From assembly GCF_001598855.1 (NCBI RefSeq), contig NZ_BCZS01000003.1, positions 1-64,000 on the forward strand: 64,000 nucleotides of DNA, given 5' to 3'. Source of the stretch: Pluralibacter gergoviae ATCC 33028 = NBRC 105706. Lineage in GTDB: Bacteria; Pseudomonadota; Gammaproteobacteria; Enterobacterales; Enterobacteriaceae. This document shows positions 10,008 through 18,651 of the stretch, one piece after another. The translations under genes and the position numbers were made by a program. The first letter of the stretch is position 1; every line of letters begins with the position of its first letter. The notes beneath the pieces are model-generated. The model was not told where the DNA came from and did no database searches. It worked only from the letters and a program-made list of their open reading frames with translations.

Positions 10008-10229
10008 ATGAGCGCGCTTTTTTTAGCCATACCGCTGACGCTGTTCGTGCTGTTCGTTTTGCCGGTATGGCTGTGGCTGCACTACAGCAACCGCTCCGGC
10101 GGCGAACTGTCGCAGAGCGACCAGCTCCGCCTGCAGCAGCTGAATGACGACGCAAAGCGGATGCGCGATCGCATTCAGACCCTGGAAGACATTCTTGACG
10201 CGGAGCATCCGAACTGGAGAGAAAAATAA
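10008..10229 (+). CDS. pspB: PspB, phage-shock inner-membrane protein
   Basis: 73 residues: one N-terminal membrane helix (about residues 4-24) and a cytoplasmic leucine-zipper-like helix (QSDQLRLQQLNDDAKRM). With PspC it senses membrane stress and removes PspA from PspF. A TAAGGAG ribosome site precedes the ATG. Its stop overlaps the pspC start by one base. Confidence 0.96.
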   Translation: MSALFLAIPLTLFVLFVLPVWLWLHYSNRSGGELSQSDQLRLQQLNDDAKRMRDRIQTLEDILDAEHPNWREK

Positions 10230-10588
10230 TGGCGATACTCGATTTCAGCAAAAAACTCTGGCGCATCCCGCAGAAGGGCATGGTGAAGGGCGTCTGCGCG
10301 GGCATCGCCGACTGGCTGGGCGTCCCGGTTAAGCTGGTGCGCATCGCCACCGTGCTGGCGGCCGTCTGCGGTCTGTTTTTTGTGGTGCTTGCCGCCTACA
10401 TCGTGCTGACGTTTGCGCTGGATCCGATCCCGCAGAGCGAGCTGTACGGTGACAAAAACCCCACCAGCGGCGAGCTGCTGGACGCGGTGGACGCCGAACT
10501 GGCCGCCGGCGAACAGCGCCTGCGTGAGATGGAGCGCTACGTGACCTCCGATACCTTCTCGCTGCGCAGCCGTTTTCGCCAGCTTTAA
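10229..10588 (+). CDS. pspC: PspC, phage-shock stress sensor
   Basis: 119 residues with the PspC domain: an N-terminal cytoplasmic segment with KGVCAGIADWLGV, a membrane helix around residues 43-65, and a C-terminal helical tail that binds PspA. Works with PspB, to which it is translationally coupled. Length and sequence match E. coli PspC. Confidence 0.97.
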   Translation: MAILDFSKKLWRIPQKGMVKGVCAGIADWLGVPVKLVRIATVLAAVCGLFFVVLAAYIVLTFALDPIPQSELYGDKNPTSGELLDAVDAELAAGEQRLREMERYVTSDTFSLRSRFRQL

Positions 10589-10606
10589 TCAATCCGAGGA
10601 GAGGCA

Positions 10607-10825
10607 ATGAACCAGAAATGGCAGCGCGCCGGGCAAAAAGTGAAGCCCGGCCTGAAGTGGGCGGGCCGACTGGCCCTGCTAAGCGCTTTACGCTACGGCC
10701 CGGCGGGCGTTGCCGGCTGGGCAATCAAATCGGTGGCCCGCCGGCCGCTGAAAATGCTGCTGGCGGTGGCGCTGGAGCCGCTGCTCGCGAAGCTGGCCAA
10801 CCGGCTGGCGCGCGGCATGAAATAA
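10607..10825 (+). CDS. pspD: PspD, small inner-membrane phage-shock protein
   Basis: 72 residues, basic and helical with a hydrophobic centre ([18 protein letters not shown]), matching E. coli PspD (73 residues). Its role is accessory and poorly known. GAGGAGAGG precedes the ATG. Last psp gene here: the E. coli rhodanese gene pspE is missing, and ycjX follows after about 107 bases. Confidence 0.93.
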   Translation: MNQKWQRAGQKVKPGLKWAGRLALLSALRYGPAGVAGWAIKSVARRPLKMLLAVALEPLLAKLANRLARGMK

Positions 10826-10932
10826 CACCGGGGCGCAGCCGGAGGCTGTGCCTGATGCCTTGCAACCTTGCAGACTGACCCCATGTTATAATCCTTTCAT
10901 TACTAAACACTTCAGGGCGCAACCGGATGGCG

Positions 10933-12330
10933 ATGAAGCGACTTAAAAGCGAATTTAATGCTCTGGTGAACCGCGGCGTGGATCGACATCTGCGCCTGGC
11001 GGTCACCGGGCTGAGCCGCAGCGGCAAAACGGCGTTTATCACCTCGATGGTCAATCAGTTGCTCAACCTGCACGCCGGGGCGCGGCTGCCGCTGCTCGGG
11101 GCTGTGCGCGAAGAGCGGCTGCTGGGCGTCAAGCGCGTGCCGCAGCGCGATTTTGGCATCCCGCGCTTTACCTATGACGAAGGGCTGGCGCAGCTCTACG
11201 GCGAACCGCCCGCCTGGCCGACGCCGACCCGCGGCGTCAGCGAAATCCGTCTCGCCCTGCGCTACCGCTCGAATGACTCCCTGCTGCGCTACTTTAAGGA
11301 GACCTCGACGCTCTATCTGGAGATTGTCGATTACCCCGGCGAATGGCTGCTGGATCTGCCGATGCTGGCTCAGGACTATCTCAGCTGGTCGCGGCAGATG
11401 ACCGGCCTGCTGAAGGGGCAGCGCGGCGAGTGGTCCGCGCGCTGGCGGCAGCTGTGCGCGGGGCTGGATCCGCTGGCTCCCGCCGACGAGAACCGGCTGG
11501 CGGAGATAGCCCAGGCCTGGACCGACTATCTGCACACCTGCAAGAAAGAGGGCCTGCACTTTATCCAGCCGGGCCGCTTCGTGCTGCCGGGGGACATGGC
11601 GGGCGCCCCGGCGCTGCAGTTCTTCCCCTGGCCCGATGTCGACGCGGCGGGCGAGGCGCGGCTAGCGCAGGCGGAAAAGAACACCAACGCCGGGATGCTC
11701 AGGGCCCGCTTTAACTACTACTGCGAGCACGTGGTTAAGGGCTTTTATAAGAACCACTTCCTGCGCTTCGATCGCCAGATTGTGCTGGTGGACTGCCTGC
11801 AGCCCCTCAACAGCGGGCCGCAGGCGTTTAACGATATGCGCCTCGCGCTGACCCAACTGATGCAAAGCTTTCACTACGGCCAGAGGACGCTGTTCCGCCG
11901 CCTGTTTTCGCCGGTGATCGACAAGCTGCTGTTTGCCGCGACCAAAGCCGATCACGTGACCGTCGATCAGCACGCCAATATGGTGTCGCTCCTGCAGCAG
12001 CTGATTCAGGACGCGTGGCAGAACGCCGCCTTTGAAGGCATCAGCATGGACTGCCTGGGGCTGGCCTCGGTGCAGGCCACCGAAAGCGGGCTGATTGACG
12101 TTAACGGCGAGAAAATACCCGCCCTGCGCGGCAACCGTCTGCGCGACGGCGAGCCGCTGACGGTCTATCCGGGCGAAGTCCCGGCGCGCCTGCCGGGCCA
12201 GGCGTTCTGGGAGCAGCAGGGCTTTCAGTTTGAGGCGTTCCGCCCGCGGGCGATGGACGTCGATAAGCCGCTGCCGCACATTCGCCTCGACAGCGCGCTG
12301 GAATTTTTAATAGGAGACAAGCTGCGATGA
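10933..12330 (+). CDS. ycjX: YcjX, psp-associated P-loop GTPase-like protein (DUF463)
   Basis: 465 residues from the ATG at 10933, the E. coli length (another ATG two codons earlier is possible). Walker [11 protein letters not shown] near residue 27 and a probable Walker B/DxPGEW region near residue 135 mark a P-loop NTPase. It belongs to the Psp regulon and pairs with YcjF, the stop of ycjX overlapping the ycjF start by 4 bases. Nearly identical to E. coli YcjX over its whole length, so under strong constraint, though its biochemical role is unsettled. Confidence 0.95.
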   Translation: MKRLKSEFNALVNRGVDRHLRLAVTGLSRSGKTAFITSMVNQLLNLHAGARLPLLGAVREERLLGVKRVPQRDFGIPRFTYDEGLAQLYGEPPAWPTPTRGVSEIRLALRYRSNDSLLRYFKETSTLYLEIVDYPGEWLLDLPMLAQDYLSWSRQMTGLLKGQRGEWSARWRQLCAGLDPLAPADENRLAEIAQAWTDYLHTCKKEGLHFIQPGRFVLPGDMAGAPALQFFPWPDVDAAGEARLAQAEKNTNAGMLRARFNYYCEHVVKGFYKNHFLRFDRQIVLVDCLQPLNSGPQAFNDMRLALTQLMQSFHYGQRTLFRRLFSPVIDKLLFAATKADHVTVDQHANMVSLLQQLIQDAWQNAAFEGISMDCLGLASVQATESGLIDVNGEKIPALRGNRLRDGEPLTVYPGEVPARLPGQAFWEQQGFQFEAFRPRAMDVDKPLPHIRLDSALEFLIGDKLR

Positions 12331-13370
12331 GCGAGCCGATTAAGCCGCGCATTGATTTTGCCGGCCCGCTGGAAGCGGAAACCCTCGAACAGTTTAAGGC
12401 GGCGCGGGCCTTTACCGACGCCGACGCTTTTGCCCCGGCAGTAGTAGGCTCGCCGCTGGACGACGAAGGCCCCGCCGAGGCGGTGGTCGAGGCGGCCCTG
12501 CGCCCGAAGCGCAGCCTGTGGCGCAGGATGGTCGGCGCCGGGCTGGCGCTGTTTGGCGCAAGCGTCGTGGCGCAGGGCGTGCAGTGGACGGCGCACGCCT
12601 GGCAGACCCAGGACTGGATCGGCCTCGGCGGCTGCGCCGCCGGCGCGCTGATTATCGGCGCCGGGGTCGGTTCGGTGGCGACCGAGTGGCGGCGGCTGTG
12701 GCGGCTGCGCCAGCGCGCGCATGAGCGGGACGAAGCGCGAGATCTGCTGCATAGTCACGGCGCCGGGAAGGGGCGGGCGTTTTGCGAACAGCTGGCGGCG
12801 CAGGCGGGGCTGGACCAGTCCCATCCGGCGCTGCAGCGCTGGTACGCGGCTATTCATGAAACCCAGAGCGATCGGGAGGTGGTCTCCCTCTACGCCCACC
12901 TGGTACAGCCGGTGATGGACGCCCAGGCGCGGCGCGAAATCAGCCGCTCGGCGGCGGAATCGACGCTGATGATCGCCGTCAGCCCGCTGGCGCTGGTGGA
13001 CATGGCGTTTATCGCCTGGCGCAACCTGCGCCTGATTAATCGCATTGCCGCCCTCTACGGTATCGAACTTGGCTACTACAGCCGCCTGCGCCTGTTCCGG
13101 CTGGTGCTGCTCAACATCGCCTTCGCCGGCGCCAGCGAACTGGTGCGCGAGGTGGGCATGGACTGGATGTCGCAGGACCTGGCCGCCAGACTCTCCGCCC
13201 GCGCCGCGCAGGGCATCGGCGCCGGTCTGCTGACTGCCAGGCTTGGCATTAAGGCCATGGAGGTGTGCCGCCCGCTGCCGTGGATCGACGGCGATAAGCC
13301 GAAGCTCGGGGATTTCCGCCGGGAGCTTATCGGCCAGCTGAAAGAGACGCTGAATAAAAAATCGTCATAA
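12327..13370 (+). CDS. ycjF: YcjF, inner-membrane protein (DUF697/UPF0283)
   Basis: 347 residues (E. coli 353). A variable acidic N-terminus to about residue 55 is followed by two membrane helices (about 65-90 and 95-120), a cytoplasmic helical part with [18 protein letters not shown], and a conserved hydrophobic C-terminal half containing the DUF697 region ([19 protein letters not shown]). Translationally coupled to ycjX. A stem-loop (AGGCGCTT/AAGCGCCT, about 13412-13436) follows and may terminate the psp-ycj transcript. Confidence 0.95.
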   Translation: MSEPIKPRIDFAGPLEAETLEQFKAARAFTDADAFAPAVVGSPLDDEGPAEAVVEAALRPKRSLWRRMVGAGLALFGASVVAQGVQWTAHAWQTQDWIGLGGCAAGALIIGAGVGSVATEWRRLWRLRQRAHERDEARDLLHSHGAGKGRAFCEQLAAQAGLDQSHPALQRWYAAIHETQSDREVVSLYAHLVQPVMDAQARREISRSAAESTLMIAVSPLALVDMAFIAWRNLRLINRIAALYGIELGYYSRLRLFRLVLLNIAFAGASELVREVGMDWMSQDLAARLSARAAQGIGAGLLTARLGIKAMEVCRPLPWIDGDKPKLGDFRRELIGQLKETLNKKSS

Positions 13371-13452
13371 CCGTCGCGCCGGGCCGCCGGCGTGAACGCT
13401 TTGTGCTCTGAAGGCGCTTCTTTACGGCAAAGCGCCTGATTTTCCGCCATAC

Positions 13453-13470
13453 TGTCAATAATTGTTGACA
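13453..13470. promoter_or_regulatory. TyrR box in the tyrR promoter
   Basis: The palindrome TGTCAA-N6-TTGACA fits the TyrR box (TGTAAA-N6-TTTACA) and lies about 70 bases before the tyrR start. E. coli tyrR is autorepressed through a box at this place. Assignment by pattern and position. Confidence 0.75.
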
Positions 13471-13541
13471 GTTATCTTCCCGTCTCCCGGGAACTGTCTT
13501 ATCATCCACCTCGTCTTTGGCTCTTAAGGGTGATATTTCCC

Positions 13542-15083
13542 ATGCGTCTTGAAGTGTTTTGTGAGGACCGCCTTGGTCTGACCCGTGAATTACTCGATTT
13601 GCTGGTCCTGCGCGGCATCGATCTGCGCGGCATCGATATCGATCCCGTTGGCCGAATCTACCTTAATTTTGCCGAGCTGGACTTCACCATCTTCAGCTCC
13701 CTGATGGCGGAAATCCGCCGCATTGCCGGCGTTACCGACGTACGCACCGTGCCGTGGATGCCCTCCGAGCGCGAACACCTGGCGCTTAGCGCGCTGCTGG
13801 AAGCGATGCCGGAGCCGGTGCTCTCCCTCGATACCCGCAGCAAAGTCGAAGTGGCTAATCCCGCCAGCTGCCAGCTGTTCGGCCAGAGCCAGAGCCGGCT
13901 GCTCAGCCACACGGCCGGTCAGCTGATCGGCGGATTCAATTTTCAGCGCTGGCTGGAGGATGCGCCCAGCGCGCCGCACAGCGAGCACGTGGTGATTAAC
14001 GGGCAGAATTTCCTGATGGATCTCACACCGGTGGCGCTGGAGGGCGAGGGCGCCGCCCGGGTGTTTATGGGCGCGGTGGTGATGCTGCGCTCCACGCTGC
14101 GCATGGGCCGCCAGCTGCAGACCATGACCAGCCAGGATGTCAGCGCCTTCAGCCAGATAGTCGCCGTCAGCCCGCGTATGCGCCACGTCATTGACCAGGC
14201 CCGCAAGCTGGCGCTGCTTAACGCGCCGCTGCTGATCGTCGGCGAGACCGGCACCGGCAAGGACCAGCTGGCCCACGCCTGCCACCTCGCCAGTCCCCGG
14301 GCCGCGAAGCCGTGGATGGCCCTCAACTGCGCCTCTATTCCGGAAGACGCGGTAGAGAGCGAGCTGTTCGGCCACGCGCCGTCGGGTAAAAAGGGCTTTT
14401 TTGAGGAGGCCAACGGCGGCTCGGTGCTGCTGGACGAAATCGGCGAAATGTCGCCGGGCATGCAGACCAAGCTGCTGCGCTTTCTCAACGACGGCACTTT
14501 CCGCCGGGTCGGCGAGGAGCACGAGGTTCACGTGGACGTGCGGGTGATCTGCGCCACCCAGAAGAACCTGGTCGAGCTGGTGCAGAAGGGGCTGTTTCGC
14601 GAAGACCTCTATTATCGCCTCAACGTGCTGACGCTGAACCTGCCGCCGCTGCGCGATCGCCCGCAGGACATCATGCCGCTGACCGAACTGTTTATCGCCC
14701 GCTTTGCCGACGAGCAGGGGATTGCCAGGCCGAAGCTCTCGGCCGATCTGAATATGGTGCTGACCCGCTACGGCTGGCCGGGCAACGTGCGGCAGCTGAA
14801 AAACGCGGTTTACCGGGCGCTGACCCAGCTTGAGGGTTACGAACTGCGGGCGCAGGACATTCTGCTGCCGGACTACGATACCGCTTCGATGGCGGTGGGC
14901 GAGGACGCTATGGAGGGGTCGCTGGACGACATCACCCGCCGCTTCGAGCGCTCGGTGCTGACCCAGCTCTACCGCAGTTTTCCGAGTACCCGCAAGCTGG
15001 CGAAGCGGCTGGGCGTCTCGCACACCGCCATTGCCAACAAGCTGCGCGAGTACGGGCTGAATCAGAAAAAGAGCGATGAGTAA
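13542..15083 (+). CDS. tyrR: TyrR, regulator of aromatic amino acid genes
   Basis: 513 residues as in E. coli from MRLEVFCEDRLG; four upstream codons are excluded. N-terminal ACT domain (1-70), PAS domain (about 78-190), AAA+ domain with Walker A GETGTGKD near residue 235, and a C-terminal helix-turn-helix (STRKLAKRLGVSHTAIANKLR). The sigma-54 contact motif GAFTGA is replaced by GHAPSG, as known for TyrR, which acts with sigma-70. Represses or activates aroF, tyrP, mtr and others with Tyr, Phe or Trp. A membrane-protein gene starts 8 bases inside its 3' end. Confidence 0.97.
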   Translation: MRLEVFCEDRLGLTRELLDLLVLRGIDLRGIDIDPVGRIYLNFAELDFTIFSSLMAEIRRIAGVTDVRTVPWMPSEREHLALSALLEAMPEPVLSLDTRSKVEVANPASCQLFGQSQSRLLSHTAGQLIGGFNFQRWLEDAPSAPHSEHVVINGQNFLMDLTPVALEGEGAARVFMGAVVMLRSTLRMGRQLQTMTSQDVSAFSQIVAVSPRMRHVIDQARKLALLNAPLLIVGETGTGKDQLAHACHLASPRAAKPWMALNCASIPEDAVESELFGHAPSGKKGFFEEANGGSVLLDEIGEMSPGMQTKLLRFLNDGTFRRVGEEHEVHVDVRVICATQKNLVELVQKGLFREDLYYRLNVLTLNLPPLRDRPQDIMPLTELFIARFADEQGIARPKLSADLNMVLTRYGWPGNVRQLKNAVYRALTQLEGYELRAQDILLPDYDTASMAVGEDAMEGSLDDITRRFERSVLTQLYRSFPSTRKLAKRLGVSHTAIANKLREYGLNQKKSDE

Positions 15084-16143
15084 GGCGCCGGCGCAGTGGG
15101 GGCGTCTGCTGCTGCTGACGGCGGGGATATCGGCGGCGCTGCTCTGGTGCCATCTTCCGGCGGCGCTGCTGCTCGGGCCGATGATTGCCGGCATTATCTG
15201 CAGCCTGTGCGGCGCCAGCCTGCGCGTGCCGCGGCCCTGCTTTCTTGCCGCCCAGGCGGTTATCGGGGCGATGATTGCCGGGACGCTGTCGCCTTCGGTG
15301 TTCGGCGTCCTGCTGGCGGACTGGCCGGTGGTGCTCGGCGTGCTGCTGGCGACTCTCGGGGCCAGCGGTCTCGCCGGCTGGCTGCTGGTGCGCTACAGCG
15401 CGCTGCCGGGCGCCACCGGGGCCTGGGGCACCTCGCCCGGCGGCGCGTCGGCAATGGTGGCGATGGCCGAGGACTACGGCGCCGACGTGCGGCTGGTGGC
15501 CTTTATGCAGTACCTGCGGGTGCTGTTCGTGGCCGGCTCCGCGGCGCTGGTGGTGGGCCTTACCCTCGGCGGCGGGACGCAGAGCGCCGCTGCGCATATC
15601 GTCTGGTTTCCTTCCCTGAACGGCAATTTCGCGCTGACGCTGCTGCTGATCGCCGCCGCGGGCGCGCTGGGCAAAGTGAGCCGCTTTCCTTCCGGGGTGA
15701 TGCTGCTGCCCATGCTCGCCGGCGCGGCGCTGCAGAGCGGCGGCTGGATGCAGATTGCGCTGCCCGAGTGGCTGCTGGCCCTGGCCTATCTGGCCATCGG
15801 CTGGAGCGTCGGGCTGCGCTTCAGCAGGCCCATCTTTCTTCTTGCCCTGAAAACGCTGCCGCAGATTGTCCTGTCTATCGTCGGCATGATCCTGCTCTGC
15901 GCCCTGATGGCGTGGGGCCTGACGTACGCGCTGGGAATGGACTACATGACGGCCTATCTGGCGACCAGCCCCGGCGGCATCGATACGGTGGCGATTATTG
16001 CGGCGGGCAGTCGGGCGGATATGTCGTTTATTATGGCGATGCAGACGCTGAGGCTGTTCAGCATATTGCTGGCGGGACCGCTGCTGGCGCGCTTTATTTC
16101 GCGCTATGCCGCACCGGGCGGGTGTCGGGAAAAGCTGTCCTGA
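15076..16143 (+). CDS. AbrB-family integral membrane protein (putative transporter/regulator)
   Basis: 355 residues, almost entirely hydrophobic, with about ten helices in two repeats; each repeat contains a TSPGG motif (GTSPGGASAMVAMA near residue 118, ATSPGGIDTVAI near 296). This duplication marks the AbrB/COG3180 family, often annotated as 'ammonia monooxygenase' without evidence; the transported solute is unknown. The ATG lies inside tyrR (8-base overlap), so the two genes are probably co-transcribed. In E. coli abrB is elsewhere and tpx directly follows tyrR. Confidence 0.85.
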   Translation: MSKAPAQWGRLLLLTAGISAALLWCHLPAALLLGPMIAGIICSLCGASLRVPRPCFLAAQAVIGAMIAGTLSPSVFGVLLADWPVVLGVLLATLGASGLAGWLLVRYSALPGATGAWGTSPGGASAMVAMAEDYGADVRLVAFMQYLRVLFVAGSAALVVGLTLGGGTQSAAAHIVWFPSLNGNFALTLLLIAAAGALGKVSRFPSGVMLLPMLAGAALQSGGWMQIALPEWLLALAYLAIGWSVGLRFSRPIFLLALKTLPQIVLSIVGMILLCALMAWGLTYALGMDYMTAYLATSPGGIDTVAIIAAGSRADMSFIMAMQTLRLFSILLAGPLLARFISRYAAPGGCREKLS

Positions 16144-16165
16144 CCGGTGGCCAGGACAGTGATGA

Positions 16166-16672
16166 TTACGCCTTCAGCGCGGCCAGCGCAGCGTCGTAAT
16201 CCGGCTCGTTGGTAATTTCATCGACCAGCTGGCTGTAAACCACCTGGTCATTCTCATCAACCACTACCACCGCACGGGCGGTAAGGCCCTTCAGGGCACC
16301 GTCGGCAATGCCTACGCCGTACTGGCTCAGGAACTCCGGCGCGCGCAGGGTAGAGAGGGTGACGACGTTGCTCAGGCCTTCAGCGCCGCAGAAGCGGGAC
16401 TGGGCGAACGGCAGGTCGGCGGAGATGCACAGCACTACGCTATTATCGATATCGTTAGCCAGCTGATTGAATTTGCGCACGGAAGCGGCGCAAACGCCGG
16501 TATCGATACTCGGGAAAATGTTCAATACTTTACGTTTACCAGCGAACTGGCTCAGCGCGACGTCGGAGAGATCTTTAGCCACCAGCGTAAAGGCCGGTGC
16601 TTTATCGCCTGACTGAGGGATGGCGCCCTGTACGGGTACGGGGTTGCCCTGAAAATGCACAGTTTGTGACAT
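16166..16672 (-). CDS. tpx: Tpx, thiol peroxidase
   Basis: 168-residue atypical 2-Cys peroxiredoxin that reduces hydrogen and alkyl hydroperoxides using thioredoxin. Peroxidatic Cys61 lies in PSIDTGVC and resolving Cys95 in SRFCGAEG, both as in E. coli; Cys82 is also present. An AGGAAG ribosome site precedes the ATG. Convergent with the abrB-type gene and divergent from ycjG. Confidence 0.98.
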   Translation of the reverse strand: MSQTVHFQGNPVPVQGAIPQSGDKAPAFTLVAKDLSDVALSQFAGKRKVLNIFPSIDTGVCAASVRKFNQLANDIDNSVVLCISADLPFAQSRFCGAEGLSNVVTLSTLRAPEFLSQYGVGIADGALKGLTARAVVVVDENDQVVYSQLVDEITNEPDYDAALAALKA

Positions 16673-16772
16673 GATTATCTTCCTGTTTACATATAGTTAA
16701 CGTCGTGGCTAGTGTAAGACATCAACCACAAACACGGCAAATGCTTTTAGCGTCTGTCTTAAGGAGCCGGGA

Positions 16773-17738
16773 ATGAGAAGTGTAAGAGTGTTCGAAGAGG
16801 CCTGGCCGCTGCATTCGCCGTTCGTCATCGCCCGCGGCAGCCGGAGCGAGGCGAAGGTCGTCGTCGTTGAGCTGGACGATGACGGTATCAAGGGCGTCGG
16901 CGAGTGCACGCCCTATCTGCGCTACGGCGAAACGATCGCCTCGGTGATGGCCCAGATAATGAGCATCGGCGAACAGCTGGAGGCGGGCGCCGACCGTGCG
17001 CAGCTGCAGATGCTGCTGCCCGCCGGGGCCGCGCGCAATGCCGTGGACTGCGCGCTGTGGGATCTGGAAGCCCGCAGAAGAGGGCTGACGCTGGCAGCGC
17101 TGACCGGCGCGGCGCTGGCTCCGTCGCTGACCACCGCGCAGACGGTGGTTATCGGCACGCCGGAGCAGATGGCCTGCAGCGCCAGCGCGCTGTGGGACCG
17201 CGGCTCCCGCCTGCTGAAGGTCAAACTCGACGATCATCTTATCAGCGAGCGGATGGTGGCCATCCGCAGCGCGGTGCCGGAGGCGACGCTTATCGTCGAT
17301 GCCAACGAATCTTGGCGCGGCGAAGGGCTGGCCTCCCGCTGCCAGCTGCTGGCCGACCTGGGCGTGGCGATGCTTGAGCAGCCCCTGCCGGTAGGCGAAG
17401 ATGCGGCTCTCGGCCACTTTATTCATCCGCTGCCAATCTGCGCCGACGAGAGCTGCCACACCCGGGCGGATCTTGCCGGACTGCAGGGGCGCTACGAAAT
17501 GGTCAACATCAAGCTGGATAAAACCGGCGGCCTGACCGAAGCGCTGGCGCTGGCGTCTGAGGCGCAGGCGCAGGGGTTCAGCCGGATGCTGGGCTGTATG
17601 CTCTGCACGTCGCGCGCCATTCGCGCCGCGCTGCCGCTGACGCCGGGCGTGCGCTTCGCCGATCTCGATGGCCCGACCTGGCTTGCGGTAGACGCCGAAC
17701 CCGCCCTGCAGTTTGACGGCGGCACGCTGCATCTCTAA
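16773..17738 (+). CDS. ycjG: YcjG, L-Ala-D/L-Glu epimerase
   Basis: 321-residue enolase-superfamily enzyme (muconate lactonizing subgroup). It epimerises L-Ala-D-Glu from recycled murein to L-Ala-L-Glu for degradation. Catalytic pattern visible: KVKLDD (Lys pair) near residue 151, metal ligands in VDANES and LEQPLP and CADES, and the second base lysine in NIKLDKTGG. The CADES to MLGCM spacing fits the family. AGGAG precedes the start. Its last 4 bases overlap the convergent mpaA, whose product makes the substrate. Confidence 0.95.
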   Translation: MRSVRVFEEAWPLHSPFVIARGSRSEAKVVVVELDDDGIKGVGECTPYLRYGETIASVMAQIMSIGEQLEAGADRAQLQMLLPAGAARNAVDCALWDLEARRRGLTLAALTGAALAPSLTTAQTVVIGTPEQMACSASALWDRGSRLLKVKLDDHLISERMVAIRSAVPEATLIVDANESWRGEGLASRCQLLADLGVAMLEQPLPVGEDAALGHFIHPLPICADESCHTRADLAGLQGRYEMVNIKLDKTGGLTEALALASEAQAQGFSRMLGCMLCTSRAIRAALPLTPGVRFADLDGPTWLAVDAEPALQFDGGTLHL

Positions 17739-18448
17739 TTCTCCGGGCGCCAGCGCAGCAGCCCGATCATCGCGGCAAGGTAGCTCTCGCTGGCTTCGTC
17801 TGAGGAGATAGGCGGAAACTCCGCCGTAATGCAGTGCAGGCCGATGTCGGCACACCAGCTGCCGAAAGAGCCCGGCGTGGCGTAGCCGACGCTGGTCACC
17901 AGCGGCAGCGAAAACGCGTCGGCCAGCCACTGGCCGAGCGGGCTCTGCTCAGGGTCTTCAATGCAGGCCAGCGGATCGTGAAAGGAGACCACCCAGGCCG
18001 GATGCGTCTTGTGGATCAGCTGGCACAGGGCCCGGGTTTCCGGTTCCGAGCCGGGCGCATCGCCGGTCAGCAGTACCACATCGCGGCTTTCTGCCGCACT
18101 GTTCCAGCGATAAACCGTCTCACCCGCCTTCCAGTTGGCGGCCGGGAAGTTGCGGTTCAGATCGACGCCGTTGGCATTCGCCCGCAGCCCCAGCTGACAG
18201 CCGTCCGGATTCACCGCCAGCACCACGTGGTGGCGGCGCAGTTCGGGCGACAGGGTGCGCAGGGCGCAGGAGAGGGTGACCACGGATGAATTTTCATCGC
18301 CGTGGGTGCCCGCAATGATCAGGCCGCTGTCGCGGCTTGCCTGCGGGGCGGGGAACCAGATAAGCGGCGCGCCCAGCAGGGAGCTGCCGTAGTGCTGCGT
18401 GCCCGGCGGAAATGCGCCGCGCTGCGTGCGGGGACGGGTGATGGACAT
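17735..18448 (-). CDS. mpaA: MpaA, murein tripeptide amidase A
   Basis: 237-residue zinc carboxypeptidase-like (M14) enzyme that removes meso-diaminopimelate from L-Ala-gamma-D-Glu-DAP in the cytoplasm. Zinc ligands HGDE near residue 50 and H in SFHDP near residue 156, the DLNRNFP motif near 113, and the catalytic Glu in TAEFPP near 206. The ATG at 18448 is preferred because AGGAA lies 6 bases before it; an ATG two codons upstream abuts the ribosome site. Confidence 0.95.
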   Translation of the reverse strand: MSITRPRTQRGAFPPGTQHYGSSLLGAPLIWFPAPQASRDSGLIIAGTHGDENSSVVTLSCALRTLSPELRRHHVVLAVNPDGCQLGLRANANGVDLNRNFPAANWKAGETVYRWNSAAESRDVVLLTGDAPGSEPETRALCQLIHKTHPAWVVSFHDPLACIEDPEQSPLGQWLADAFSLPLVTSVGYATPGSFGSWCADIGLHCITAEFPPISSDEASESYLAAMIGLLRWRPEN

Positions 18449-18651
18449 AGCCATTTCCTGAACAGGGAGTCGTTGCAGGCAGTGTTGTGCAAAACCCGCC
18501 GGGAATCAAATGGTTTCCGGCGCGGTCATTTTTTTACGCCCGGGCCGATGGGACATCAAGTTTTTACCAGAAGTCATTTGCATTTAGACCTGGGCAAACA
18601 AATAATCATTCCACGCATCCGGCTGGGTTCCTCTGAAATCAAGGAGATCGC

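Noticed and set aside
13590..15194. 534-codon open frame opposite tyrR
   Set aside because: His/Gln/Arg-rich antisense frame of a well-conserved regulator.
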